Part shown: positions 32,140 through 40,530 of the stretch, one piece after another
Layout: every line of letters starts with the position of its first letter
Position numbering within the stretch: the stretch's first letter is position 1
Source: Erysipelotrichaceae bacterium
Lineage (GTDB): Bacteria > Bacillota_I > Bacilli_A > Erysipelotrichales > Coprobacillaceae
Length of the DNA: 64,000 nucleotides
NCBI GenBank assembly: GCA_021770925.1
Contig: JAETPY010000003.1
Location: 1 to 64,000 of the forward strand
Direction of reading: 5' to 3'
Made by a program: the position numbers and the translations under genes
The notes under the pieces: generated by a model
What the model saw: the letters and a program-made list of their open reading frames with translations, nothing else
Told to the model about the DNA's origin: nothing
Databases searched by the model: none

Positions 32140-32166
32140 AAAACAATAATTTGTATTGTTTTTATT
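32140..32166 (+). terminator. Conserved leader hairpin (terminator/attenuator-like), copy A
   Basis: AAAACAAT-aatttgt-ATTGTTTT followed by T; conserved in copy B with compensatory change. Confidence 0.55.
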
Positions 32167-32455
32167 AGAAACGCTTTTAAAATAAATTATATAGTAGATT
32201 CAATTGACTACTATATAATGGAATTTAGTAAAAATAACTAGGGATGCATAAAGTGTATCAGAAATGGAGAAAAATTATGAGAAAGCAAATATTAAAAATT
32301 TTTCTCAATATTTTATGATGATTTTACAATGGTTTTACGTGAATATTTATAGTAATGATAAATTACATTGTATGTCTGACATGGTATTGTTATTTTTAAC
32401 ATTATTGTTGAATATTATTAAGCGAAATATATTTTAAAATGGAGGTTAATGAAAA

Positions 32456-32686
32456 ATGAAAAAAATCGTAATTATAGTTTGTTTGTATATAGGGATTTTA
32501 TTACCTGTATATCCAATTTCAGCAGAGCAAATTACTGATATTGATAAATTTGATGCTAATGCAATAAGTAATAATACGTATGAAACTATTAAATTATTAG
32601 AAGAGGAAATGTCAAAAAATAATACAGATGTTATCTCTGAATTAGAAAAAATGGAACTTGATTATAAAGAAGATTTAAAAAAATAA
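32456..32686 (+). CDS. Secreted protein, N-terminal part (split by A7 / -1 frame)
   Basis: Signal peptide MKKIVIIVCLYIGILLPVYPISAEQ; GGAGG RBS; ends TTA AAA AAA TAA; the -1 frame continues as INSSDEEIKINRILSEITKMKIEYGLYK. Confidence 0.7.
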   Translation: MKKIVIIVCLYIGILLPVYPISAEQITDIDKFDANAISNNTYETIKLLEEEMSKNNTDVISELEKMELDYKEDLKK

Positions 32687-33228
32687 ACTCAAGTGATGAA
32701 GAAATAAAAATTAATAGGATATTAAGTGAAATTACTAAAATGAAAATAGAATATGGACTATATAAAGAAAATGAGTCTATGCAAAGAAGTATATGGTATG
32801 AAGCTTCAGTTGCAGCTTGTATTACTTATTTTAATATGAATGGATATAAGTTATCTACTGAACTTTTAGTACAAGCTAAAGTAAATAAAAAATTAGACTC
32901 ATATTATAATCCTTCAGCACGTGCTTTAACTTCTATTACACAATCATCAAAATATTGGGAAATTAGAGATGGCAAATCTACTAGTGGATCTGCAGCTTTT
33001 CCGAATTTTGGAAGTGTTTCTGAAAGAGATTGCTATTATGCTATTCACAAGTTTAGTTATACTAAACCTAGTTCATCAAGTAAAAAAGTTATTATTACTG
33101 ATAGATATGATTATGATAATACAAAAAATTATAGTGGTATTGAAGGCGTTGCTGTTAATGCAATGTATGAGGCACAACAAGCAGGATATTTAACACCATT
33201 TAAATTAAAAATTACATTGGGAAGTTAA
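32684..33228 (+). CDS. Secreted protein, C-terminal part (reachable by -1 shift); ORF-track version starts at 32740
   Basis: Continuous -1 frame to 33228; C-term VIITDRYDYDNTKNYSGIEGVAVNAMYEAQQAGYLTPFKLKITLGS. Confidence 0.65.
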
Positions 33229-33257
33229 TAAAATATAATTTTAGGAGAAATTTAAAT

Positions 33258-33719
33258 GTGAAAAAAATTAAATGGATAATTTTATTTGTGGCTGGCGTAA
33301 GTATTTTAGGAGTGGGGTTCTTTTTTACAAACTTATATGATTTTGTATTAAAAAATCATTCTATACAAGAATTGATCAATGAATCTTTTGCAACATCATT
33401 AGATGAAAGAGCATCTGTTATTTATGAAGTAGATACCATAAAAGGTTTTGATCGGGATGGTGAAAGATATTTAATATTGGATTATAGTAGTAGTGATATT
33501 AGAGATATTGAAGAAAATTTTGTTAAAGAAAGTGATTCTTCATTTGAAAATGAAGTAAGTAAAATTTTGAAAGAGATTGATATTGATAATAAATATTTAC
33601 CCTCATTTACAGATGATTACTATTCAAAAGAAATATATTATTCAAATAAAGACGATAAACTTTATTTAATGTATTTTCCAGAAAAGAAACAATTATATGC
33701 TTTAGCTTATTATATATAA
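33258..33719 (+). CDS. Small membrane-anchored protein of unknown function
   Basis: Single N-terminal TM then acidic soluble region; AGGAGAAA RBS; directly downstream of the secreted gene. Confidence 0.55.
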   Translation: MKKIKWIILFVAGVSILGVGFFFTNLYDFVLKNHSIQELINESFATSLDERASVIYEVDTIKGFDRDGERYLILDYSSSDIRDIEENFVKESDSSFENEVSKILKEIDIDNKYLPSFTDDYYSKEIYYSNKDDKLYLMYFPEKKQLYALAYYI

Positions 33720-34167
33720 TTTAATGAAAATGTTTAAACTATAATTTAAAGTAATAAAAGTAGCCGGTTCTGAGAAAATATTTTATTAAATTTTACGCAT
33801 ATTATTTAACATTTTAATTGATTACTTATATGCGCTTTAAAGTGATGAAAAGTTGATACTCAAAGCTAGAATAATAATATTGTAATTTTGGATTACAGAA
33901 AGAACGATAACTATATGCTGAAATATATAGCAGCAGTATTTGTAGCTATAATCGTTTTTTTATCATTTCTGGAGAAATAGTTTTTGTTGTAAGTTAAGGA
34001 ATCGATAATTCAAAACAAGTTCATTGATAGAATTATCAAGTTGTTTTTTTAAAGTTTAAATTGTTCATATGTAAATACTCGTGTTCACATAGCTATAAAC
34101 AATTGGCGTATTATCAATGATAGATTGAAAATACGCCACACATTTTCATGTCAAAGTCAACATTTTT

Positions 34168-34209
34168 TACAAAAAATAAAAAAAGAGGGTACATCTTCAT
34201 GTACACCTC
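34168..34209 (-). terminator. Terminator of the radical SAM/RiPP operon
   Basis: Minus strand GAGGtGTACAT-GAAG-ATGTACCCTC followed by TTTTTTTATTTTTT. Confidence 0.75.
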
Positions 34210-34274
34210 GATAGTCATCAAATACTTAACTTAATGACATTGGGGGTTGCCCCTTTTTTTCGTTTTCTACTCAA

Positions 34275-34382
34275 CTAAAAATTAATAAACATTACAGTTT
34301 GAGAAGTCCAAGGACACCAGCAAGATCCCTTAGCGATAGCTTCTTGTTTTTTGTTTTCAACAATAACTTTAACCTCTTTCAT
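34275..34382 (-). CDS. Candidate RiPP precursor peptide (35 aa) MKEVKVIVENKKQEAIAKGSCWCPWTSQTVMFINF
   Basis: ATG with GAAAGGAGAAATATC RBS 35 nt after the rSAM stop on the same strand; charged leader-like N-term, then G-S-C-W-C-P-W core. Absent from the ORF track because it is <60 aa. Confidence 0.75.
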   Translation of the reverse strand: MKEVKVIVENKKQEAIAKGSCWCPWTSQTVMFINF

Positions 34383-34417
34383 GATATTTCTCCTTTCTTT
34401 TTTATTAACAAATCAAA

Positions 34418-35881
34418 TCAAACATCAGCTGATTTGATAATGTTTACAAGTAATTCCGGATTCTTTTCCAATAACTCGTGATAAATTATTAAGCAGTCTT
34501 TTACAAAATCTTTTACTCTAGTACAATCATTTTTCTTAGCGATTAAATTAAATCCATTTCCATCATAACAATTTGAAAAACATAATGGACATAATTTTGA
34601 AGCCCAGCAATGTGTACAATCATCTTTAGACTGTTCTATATAATCATAGTAATAATGTTTCATTAGTTCATCTTTGTTAAAACCAGTTTCAATATTACCA
34701 ATTGATGGCGAATATCCAACTTTTTCACAAACTTTAAATTCACCATCAGTTGTGATATAAATTCTTTTTTGTCCTGGTATACAGCAGCCATTCATAGGAA
34801 TTATACAATCTGGCTCTTGGCTAATTCTACGGTTATTGATTTTTATAATTAATCTTCTAATAGCTTGAACTGCATAATCAAATGGATCAGTAGTTTCTAA
34901 AGATTTTCTCAAAAAGAAATCTTTTATTGGTTCTGATAACAATTTGTTAGAGTAGATGGTGTTATCTTCGATTTCGTATGTTCCTGCTTTTACCTTTGTG
35001 TTTTCATAGTTCACTTCTTTTGGCAGCCATTCTAAATTTGTAAAGAAATCATAAACCGCTTGTAATCTTTCATCTGTAAATGGCGGACAAATCACCGTAT
35101 AGATTGATAAACATCTTTTAGTTCTTTCTCCAAATGCATCTACTAAATTGTGTAAACCTTCTATTGTCTTGTCAAATGTGCCTTCATTGTTGGCTGAAAC
35201 TCTAAAATTATCATGGATGATCTTAGGACCATCAATACTGCAAGTAATAGTACAATCTTCTAAATTAGCGAAAAATTCTGCTCTTTCTCTAGTCATCAAA
35301 GATAAGTTGGTTGTCAAAGCATATTTAATCTTTAAATCTTTAGGTTTGTGCATATTTACATAATTTACAGTTTCTTCTATTAAATCAAATCGAACTAAAG
35401 GTTCACCACCATAAAATCCTATAACTAATAATCCTTTAGCTAAAGGTATTATATAATTTAAAGCTTTTTTTATAGTTTCTACATCCATATTTTTGGCAGA
35501 AAAATTTCTAAAATAATCACTTTGTTCATTGTAAATACAATATTTACATCTAAAATTACAGTTTTCCGTTAATTCAAATACAACTTGAATAATCATTTCA
35601 GTTGAATGCTCAATAAGTTCTTTGTATCCATCATAAAATTGGAGTTCTTTTTCATTAGATAATATTTTCGAGTTTTCAACTATTGTTTTAACTTCTTCTA
35701 TTTCTTCATCTAAATATTTACCATGAACTTCTACACCATTTAATATATCGTTTAAAATATTATACTGTATTGGTTCACATCTAAACACTTTTTCAGTTTT
35801 AGTATCATAAAAATATTTAGAATTAGATGTAGAAAAAGTAATACCCAAATTAGATAAATTCATTTTATCACTCACTTTCAT
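34418..35881 (-). CDS. Radical SAM/SPASM peptide maturase
   Basis: CNFRCKYC (CxxxCxxC); GFYGGEPL; SPASM cysteines CCIPGQKRIYITTDGEFKVC and CTHCWASKLCPLCFSNC. Confidence 0.92.
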   Translation of the reverse strand: MKVSDKMNLSNLGITFSTSNSKYFYDTKTEKVFRCEPIQYNILNDILNGVEVHGKYLDEEIEEVKTIVENSKILSNEKELQFYDGYKELIEHSTEMIIQVVFELTENCNFRCKYCIYNEQSDYFRNFSAKNMDVETIKKALNYIIPLAKGLLVIGFYGGEPLVRFDLIEETVNYVNMHKPKDLKIKYALTTNLSLMTRERAEFFANLEDCTITCSIDGPKIIHDNFRVSANNEGTFDKTIEGLHNLVDAFGERTKRCLSIYTVICPPFTDERLQAVYDFFTNLEWLPKEVNYENTKVKAGTYEIEDNTIYSNKLLSEPIKDFFLRKSLETTDPFDYAVQAIRRLIIKINNRRISQEPDCIIPMNGCCIPGQKRIYITTDGEFKVCEKVGYSPSIGNIETGFNKDELMKHYYYDYIEQSKDDCTHCWASKLCPLCFSNCYDGNGFNLIAKKNDCTRVKDFVKDCLIIYHELLEKNPELLVNIIKSADV

Positions 35882-35931
35882 TTAAATGAGATATCTCTAC
35901 ATTTAGTATAAAACTTTTTTGATAATACAAT

Positions 35932-35953
35932 ATCTAAAAATCATATTTTAGAT
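35932..35953. promoter_or_regulatory. Candidate operator palindrome upstream of the radical SAM gene
   Basis: ATCTAAAA-atcata-TTTTAGAT perfect 8-bp arms. Confidence 0.45.
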
Positions 35954-35999
35954 AAATTTAAATATAGATATAATTAATTCTTTGTCAAATAAACAGAAT

Positions 36000-36345
36000 A
36001 AATAATTGGTATTTCACTAGATAGTAAGAGACATGGCGAGCTGGTAAAGCAAAGCACATAAGTTCATAATGTGATTTTTGTTTTGTAAAGTTTTTAACTC
36101 GCTTAAAACAGCTCGACAAATACCATAGTCAGTTACATAATTAATATTTAAACAAATTCTCATAGCAAAATAAGTGCCTTTCTAATTACAGTATTAACTT
36201 TTTTATCAGTATATTTTTGTGATTTTAGATACTTGCATTTTACAAGTTGAGTAATTTTGTTTTACTGCAATATCGATAGCAGCAGTTATAACAATTAAAG
36301 ATATTATAGTAACTAGGTTTAAGATTATCTAAAAAATCCTTTAAC
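36000..36345 (-). pseudogene. Decayed membrane-protein-like reading frame downstream of copy B
   Basis: Minus-strand fragments LVTIISLIVITAAIDIAVKQNYSTCKMQVSKITKIY / DKKVNTVIRKA / MRICLNINYVTDYGICRAVLSELKTLQNKNHIMNLCALLYQLAMSLTI* in shifting frames. Confidence 0.35.
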
Positions 36346-36716
36346 ATAATCTTTTTCATTTCATAAAGTATCCTGTGTATCACCAGTTATTTTTACTAAC
36401 ATCCATTATGCACTAATCAATTGAACAACTATATAATTTATCTATTTATAAATAAGAAATTTATATTAAAAGCTTTTATAATAAAACCATGCAAATTATG
36501 ATTTTACAATCATGATATAAAAACCTTTCCTCCTAACCTATCTAATTAATTGTTAAACAGCTTTTAATTCCTGTTATTAATTTATATTTCTAATTTATTA
36601 AACTCTTTAAATTTTATTATTATATAATATTTTTAATTTCTTTTATACTTAAATTATAAATTTATAAATGCTATGTGTCAATAACCATATTATATTTATA
36701 ACAGTAATTTTATTAT
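36345..36716 (-). repeat. Promoter-leader element, copy B (inverse of copy A)
   Basis: See copy A; minus-strand TTGACA (plus 36676-36681), 17-nt spacer, TATAAT (plus 36653-36658), AGGAGG (plus 36529-36534), hairpin (plus 36483-36505). Confidence 0.85.
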
Positions 36717-36869
36717 GCTTTCAATGAGTTAATAAAATAAATTATAATTATGATATACATGGCTATTCCACTCTTTCATATTAAGTATACTGGTTCTTGA
36801 AATGTTTCTATCGCTTTATAGGTATGGTAAAAGGAAAAGATAAATAATACTAGTTCAAAAGGTCTAGAT

Positions 36870-37180
36870 TAAAGCTAAAATAGATTCTTATAAATTGAAT
36901 GAAGAACTTGAACAAGCAAGTAATTTAATTGCTGTTGGTATATTAAAATTAAAGAATTGGAATCTGATGCTGTATATGATAATGGTGTTCATCAAATTGG
37001 TGAAATAAAAAATATAATGAAGTATTACATATTTTAGAATATATGAATATGATAGACAGTAATAAATATATTTTATATCTTAAATTAATAGATGATAACT
37101 ATTATGCTCCTTTATCAGTAACAATTGATAAAGTTCTATTGACTGACTTGAAAATCAATCATAGCAACTTGATATAATGA
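36870..37180 (+). pseudogene. Decayed gene of unknown family
   Basis: IKAKIDSYKLNEELEQASNLIAVGI / KIKELESDAVYDNGVHQIGEIKN / NEVLHILEYMNMIDSNKYILYLKLIDDNYYAPLSVTIDKVLLTDLKINHSNLI* with two frameshifts. Confidence 0.5.
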
Positions 37181-37185
37181 GTGTG

Positions 37186-37292
37186 AAACTAAGATGCGCT
37201 TTGCATGGTGAATATCATATATTCGCTCATGCGATGCAAAGGACGTCTTAGTTTGATTGTACGAAAGAGTGCTGAGGCACGATTTCGTACAA
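37186..37292. repeat. Two adjacent long imperfect palindromes (hairpin element)
   Basis: AAACTAAGA...CTTTGCAT...ATGCAAAG...TCTTAGTTT (37186-37254) then TTGTACGAAA...TTTCGTACAA (37257-37292). Confidence 0.7.
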
Positions 37293-37540
37293 TAACAAAA
37301 GTAATGAAGTTATAAAAAATTTCTACAAATAAAATATATGGCATATAATTTGTGGTAATAGGATATTCAGGATCATGGGAGATATTATTTTTTGGTTATT
37401 AATAATGAAAAATAATATTAAGATAATATTTTTAAACAAATTCTAAAATTAATTTATATTACAAATATTAATGATAGAAGTTTTACTTAAAAATATTAAC
37501 TAATTTGAGATAGTTTATGCTAATTATATATGTAAATAGT

Positions 37541-37570
37541 AAAACCAGGTGTGAATGCCTGGTTTTTAGA
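37541..37570 (+). terminator. Terminator-like hairpin
   Basis: AAAACCAGG-tgtgaatg-CCTGGTTTTT. Confidence 0.65.
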
Positions 37571-37571
37571 A

Positions 37572-37611
37572 TATAAAAAAGGATAATTAATCAAGATTTA
37601 ATTAATTATCC
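37572..37611 (-). terminator. Terminator-like hairpin (minus strand)
   Basis: GGATAATTAAT-N9-ATTAATTATCC with TTTTTT on the minus strand. Confidence 0.55.
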
Positions 37612-37815
37612 CTATACACAATATTATGATAATATTTTTTTCTAATGAAAGCCATTTTTTTAAAAAACAATATAATTATTTAAAAGAACCAATATGTTTA
37701 ATTAGTATAACATAACACAAAATGAGTATTTATTCTTGTTTATATGATAACTGCTTTTATAACGTTTTCGAGATTTGCAGTTATAATAAAACCTCTATCA
37801 TATATTTCACTTTAT

Positions 37816-38277
37816 TTATGATAAATTTCCGTTTTTATCACAAGTAAGAGTAACTGTTTTGGTTACTGTTGTAACTAAACTACCATCATAATAGTATTTT
37901 GCAGTAGCTTTAGCAGTAGCTTTATTTCCTGATTTAGAAGCACTTTTACTTGTAATCTTCCAGTTAGAAGTATAACTTGTAGCAGCTACACTAGCAGCTG
38001 TACATGTAGATGTTGAACCGTTATAAGTAAAAGTACCTGTAACACTTACTTCCCATACTGTTACATTGGAACTATCAACATATTTAGTTCTTTTAGTCGC
38101 AGTCTTTGTACCACTGGCTCTTGTCATAGTGTTTTCTAAGATTGTAATTTCATAGTATGAACCATCTTCTAAATATTCATAATATACGTTTTCGCTGGTA
38201 TTAGATTCTAATCCACAAATTTCAATAGGACTAAAGATTAATAACATTAATAATAAACTAGTTAAAATTTTTTTCAT
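37816..38277 (-). CDS. Secreted Ser/Thr-rich protein of a PadR-associated cluster
   Basis: Signal peptide; RASGTKTATKRTKYVDSSNVTVWEVSVTGTFTYNGSTSTCTAAS; GGGGAGAA RBS. Confidence 0.65.
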   Translation of the reverse strand: MKKILTSLLLMLLIFSPIEICGLESNTSENVYYEYLEDGSYYEITILENTMTRASGTKTATKRTKYVDSSNVTVWEVSVTGTFTYNGSTSTCTAASVAATSYTSNWKITSKSASKSGNKATAKATAKYYYDGSLVTTVTKTVTLTCDKNGNLS

Positions 38278-38314
38278 TTTTATTCTCCCCACACATTTTA
38301 TTTTTTAATAATTT

Positions 38315-38695
38315 TTATTCTTCGATAATTTCTGTTTCTTCATGCAAATATAACTCATTTTTTGCTGTTTCATAAAGTTGATTTAGTCTATACATTTTAA
38401 ACATACTGATTACAACAATAAAAATAATCAAAATCGATACTACCCACTTTATATATTGTTTTCTTTTTAATATTTTTAAAATTGTATCTGTATCGATTTC
38501 TTCAATATATGAAGCTGCTACTTCATTAGGCCTTCCAAATTCTTTTACAATATTATCATAATCACACTTATTTTCTAAACTTGAAGATTCTAAGATTCTT
38601 TGTTCCATCATTTTCAAAAAATCTTTTTTATCTTTTGAATTGATTGGAATTATTCTCTTAATTTCATTTATGTATCTTTTTATATCACTATTCAT
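38315..38695 (-). CDS. Small membrane protein, HAAS/DUF1700-like, partner of PadR
   Basis: MNSDIKRYINEIKRIIPINSKDKKDFLKMMEQRILE...EFGRPNEVAASYIEEI then TM. Confidence 0.55.
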   Translation of the reverse strand: MNSDIKRYINEIKRIIPINSKDKKDFLKMMEQRILESSSLENKCDYDNIVKEFGRPNEVAASYIEEIDTDTILKILKRKQYIKWVVSILIIFIVVISMFKMYRLNQLYETAKNELYLHEETEIIEE

Positions 38696-39029
38696 CTACA
38701 CTTTCCCTTTCACCATACTCCAAAATATCAAAAACACCTTGGATGTTTTTTCTAAATTCTTGTTTGACAGTTATTAAATAGTCCTTACCTGATGCTTCTA
38801 ATTTATAATAAACTCTAATTCTTTTTCCTGCTATAATATCATAACTGCTTATATATCCCTTTTTTAACAATGTATGAACAACAGGATATAAAGTTCCTTC
38901 TTTTATATTTAAAGCACCATGTGAAATTTCTCTAATCATTTTAACAATTTCGTATCCATAACAGTCTTTTGCGTTAAGAATGCTTAAAACAAGCATATCA
39001 AAATTAAAAAAAGTATTTGCTTTTGCCAT
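38688..39029 (-). CDS. PadR family transcriptional regulator
   Basis: DMLVLSILNAKDCYGYEIVKMIRE...EGTLYPVVHTLLKKGYI. Confidence 0.9.
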   Translation of the reverse strand: MAKANTFFNFDMLVLSILNAKDCYGYEIVKMIREISHGALNIKEGTLYPVVHTLLKKGYISSYDIIAGKRIRVYYKLEASGKDYLITVKQEFRKNIQGVFDILEYGERESVDE

Positions 39030-39421
39030 TTTCATCACCTATTCAAAATTATCATAAAATTAACAGTAATATAAATCATATTAAATTATATACATATTAA
39101 TATTATTATACACTTCACTCAATTACAATGCTTTTGTTATAATAGTATTATTGACATAAAGTAATGTAATGGTATAATAAATGTATATTTCTAATTGAAG
39201 AACTTTGGAAAAATGATGAAATCTATATAGCAAAAAAATATGCTGGTATTGTGAATCTATTGATAATTGCTTAGTTAATTAAAAATATAAGTTTAGTTGG
39301 ATTGCTAAGTTATTTAAATATAAACAGATATTAAAATAATGGAATTAATGTTTCATAATCTAAATTGATTAGCAGATAATATTTTGTTATATAAACTAAG
39401 TAAAAGTGGAGGAATTTGTTA

Positions 39422-40102
39422 ATGAGATTTTTAGTAATGGAAGATGATATTCTTTTTGCAAAGGAGTTAAAATTAATTATAAAAGAATATTTTAATAATA
39501 TTCGAATCGATATTAATGCTTATAGCAGTAATGATATTAATATTAATAAATATGATGTCTTTTTCTTAGGGTTAAATAATAATGGTAAAAATGGCTTTAA
39601 ATTTGCACAGATTATCAATCAAACATTATTAGACTACAGACCAATTATCTTTATTGCATCAGATGTTGAATTATGGAAAGAAATTTTTGCATATCATCCA
39701 TTTTGGTGCATAGATAAAACAACTTATCGAGAAGATCTGATACCAACGCTTAAAAATTTAAAGAAAAAACTTATTTGTGATTATGCAAGCATAAAAGTAG
39801 ATTATAATGGAATTATTAGGAGAATTAGACTAAAAAATATAAATTATATTTATAAGGATAAAAACTATACTTATATACATACAGAAAATAATGAATATAA
39901 AGTACATATATCATTAAAAAATTTATTACAGCAGATAGATTTCACGAATTTATTCATTAAAATCAATTCAGGTATTTTAGTGAGAAAAAAATATATAAAA
40001 GAATATAATTTAAGAACAAATGAAATTCTTTTAATAGATAATCAGTCTTTTTTAGTTAGTCGTAGTCATAGAAAAGATTTGATAAATTTAATGAGAAATT
40101 GA
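39422..40102 (+). CDS. LytTR DNA-binding response regulator with degenerate receiver
   Basis: C-terminal LytTR (IRRIRLKNINYIYKDKNYTYIHTENNEY...RKKYIKEYNLRTNEILLIDNQSFLVSRSHRKDL); receiver lacks the phospho-Asp (FFLGL). Confidence 0.8.
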   Translation: MRFLVMEDDILFAKELKLIIKEYFNNIRIDINAYSSNDININKYDVFFLGLNNNGKNGFKFAQIINQTLLDYRPIIFIASDVELWKEIFAYHPFWCIDKTTYREDLIPTLKNLKKKLICDYASIKVDYNGIIRRIRLKNINYIYKDKNYTYIHTENNEYKVHISLKNLLQQIDFTNLFIKINSGILVRKKYIKEYNLRTNEILLIDNQSFLVSRSHRKDLINLMRN

Positions 40103-40255
40103 TAATGTATTTTATATAATTTTTAATATTAGCAATATTGTAACAAAAGTTATATTTAATAGATTTAATCAAATAAATTAGATTATGGAAATAAGAAAAT
40201 ATGCAACAAGACTGTAAATAGCTTTTTGGGTTATTTACGGTCTTATTTATTAATT

Positions 40256-40530
40256 TGAAGATGATTCTTCATTTTATTGTAAATAATCTATTTTACCAAT
40301 GAAATCATGATTTCCTGACATGTTCCATGTATTGATAAAAGATGTATAACGTTTTTTAACAATAACATCAGCATTATTTTTGTCTGATTGGCATAAATAT
40401 AATAAATTATTAACAAAAATATACTAATTTCTGCAGTTATCTGTGATTAATATTAGTGCCACTTGGGATATTTTTTAATTTCGTTTATATCATCAGTTTG
40501 CTGTTTATAAAATGCTTGTCTTTTTTTAAT
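40256..40530 (-). pseudogene. Decayed metallophosphoesterase-like remnant
   Basis: Minus-strand ...NNADVIVKKRYTSFINTWNMSGNHDFIGKIDYLQ* with GNHD motif; upstream frames broken. Confidence 0.35.

Larger units (their letters stand above)
31929..32280 (+). repeat. Promoter-leader element, copy A (inverted relative to copy B at 36345-36716)
   Basis: High similarity by eye to the reverse complement of 36345-36716, including TTGACA(31964)-17-TATAAT(31987), AGGAGG and a hairpin. Confidence 0.85.

Noticed and set aside
32264-32437. 57-aa ORF MEKNYEKANIKNFSQYFMMILQWF... downstream of copy A
   Set aside because: No convincing RBS; only its first bases overlap the repeat and copy B has no equivalent frame. 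Treated as a chance ORF.
32969-33193. + strand 74-aa ORF MANLLVDLQLF...
   Set aside because: Alternate frame within the secreted protein gene.
34299-34481. + strand 60-aa ORF MRSPRTPARSLSD...
   Set aside because: Antisense to the RiPP precursor and rSAM 3' end; no RBS, no coding character.
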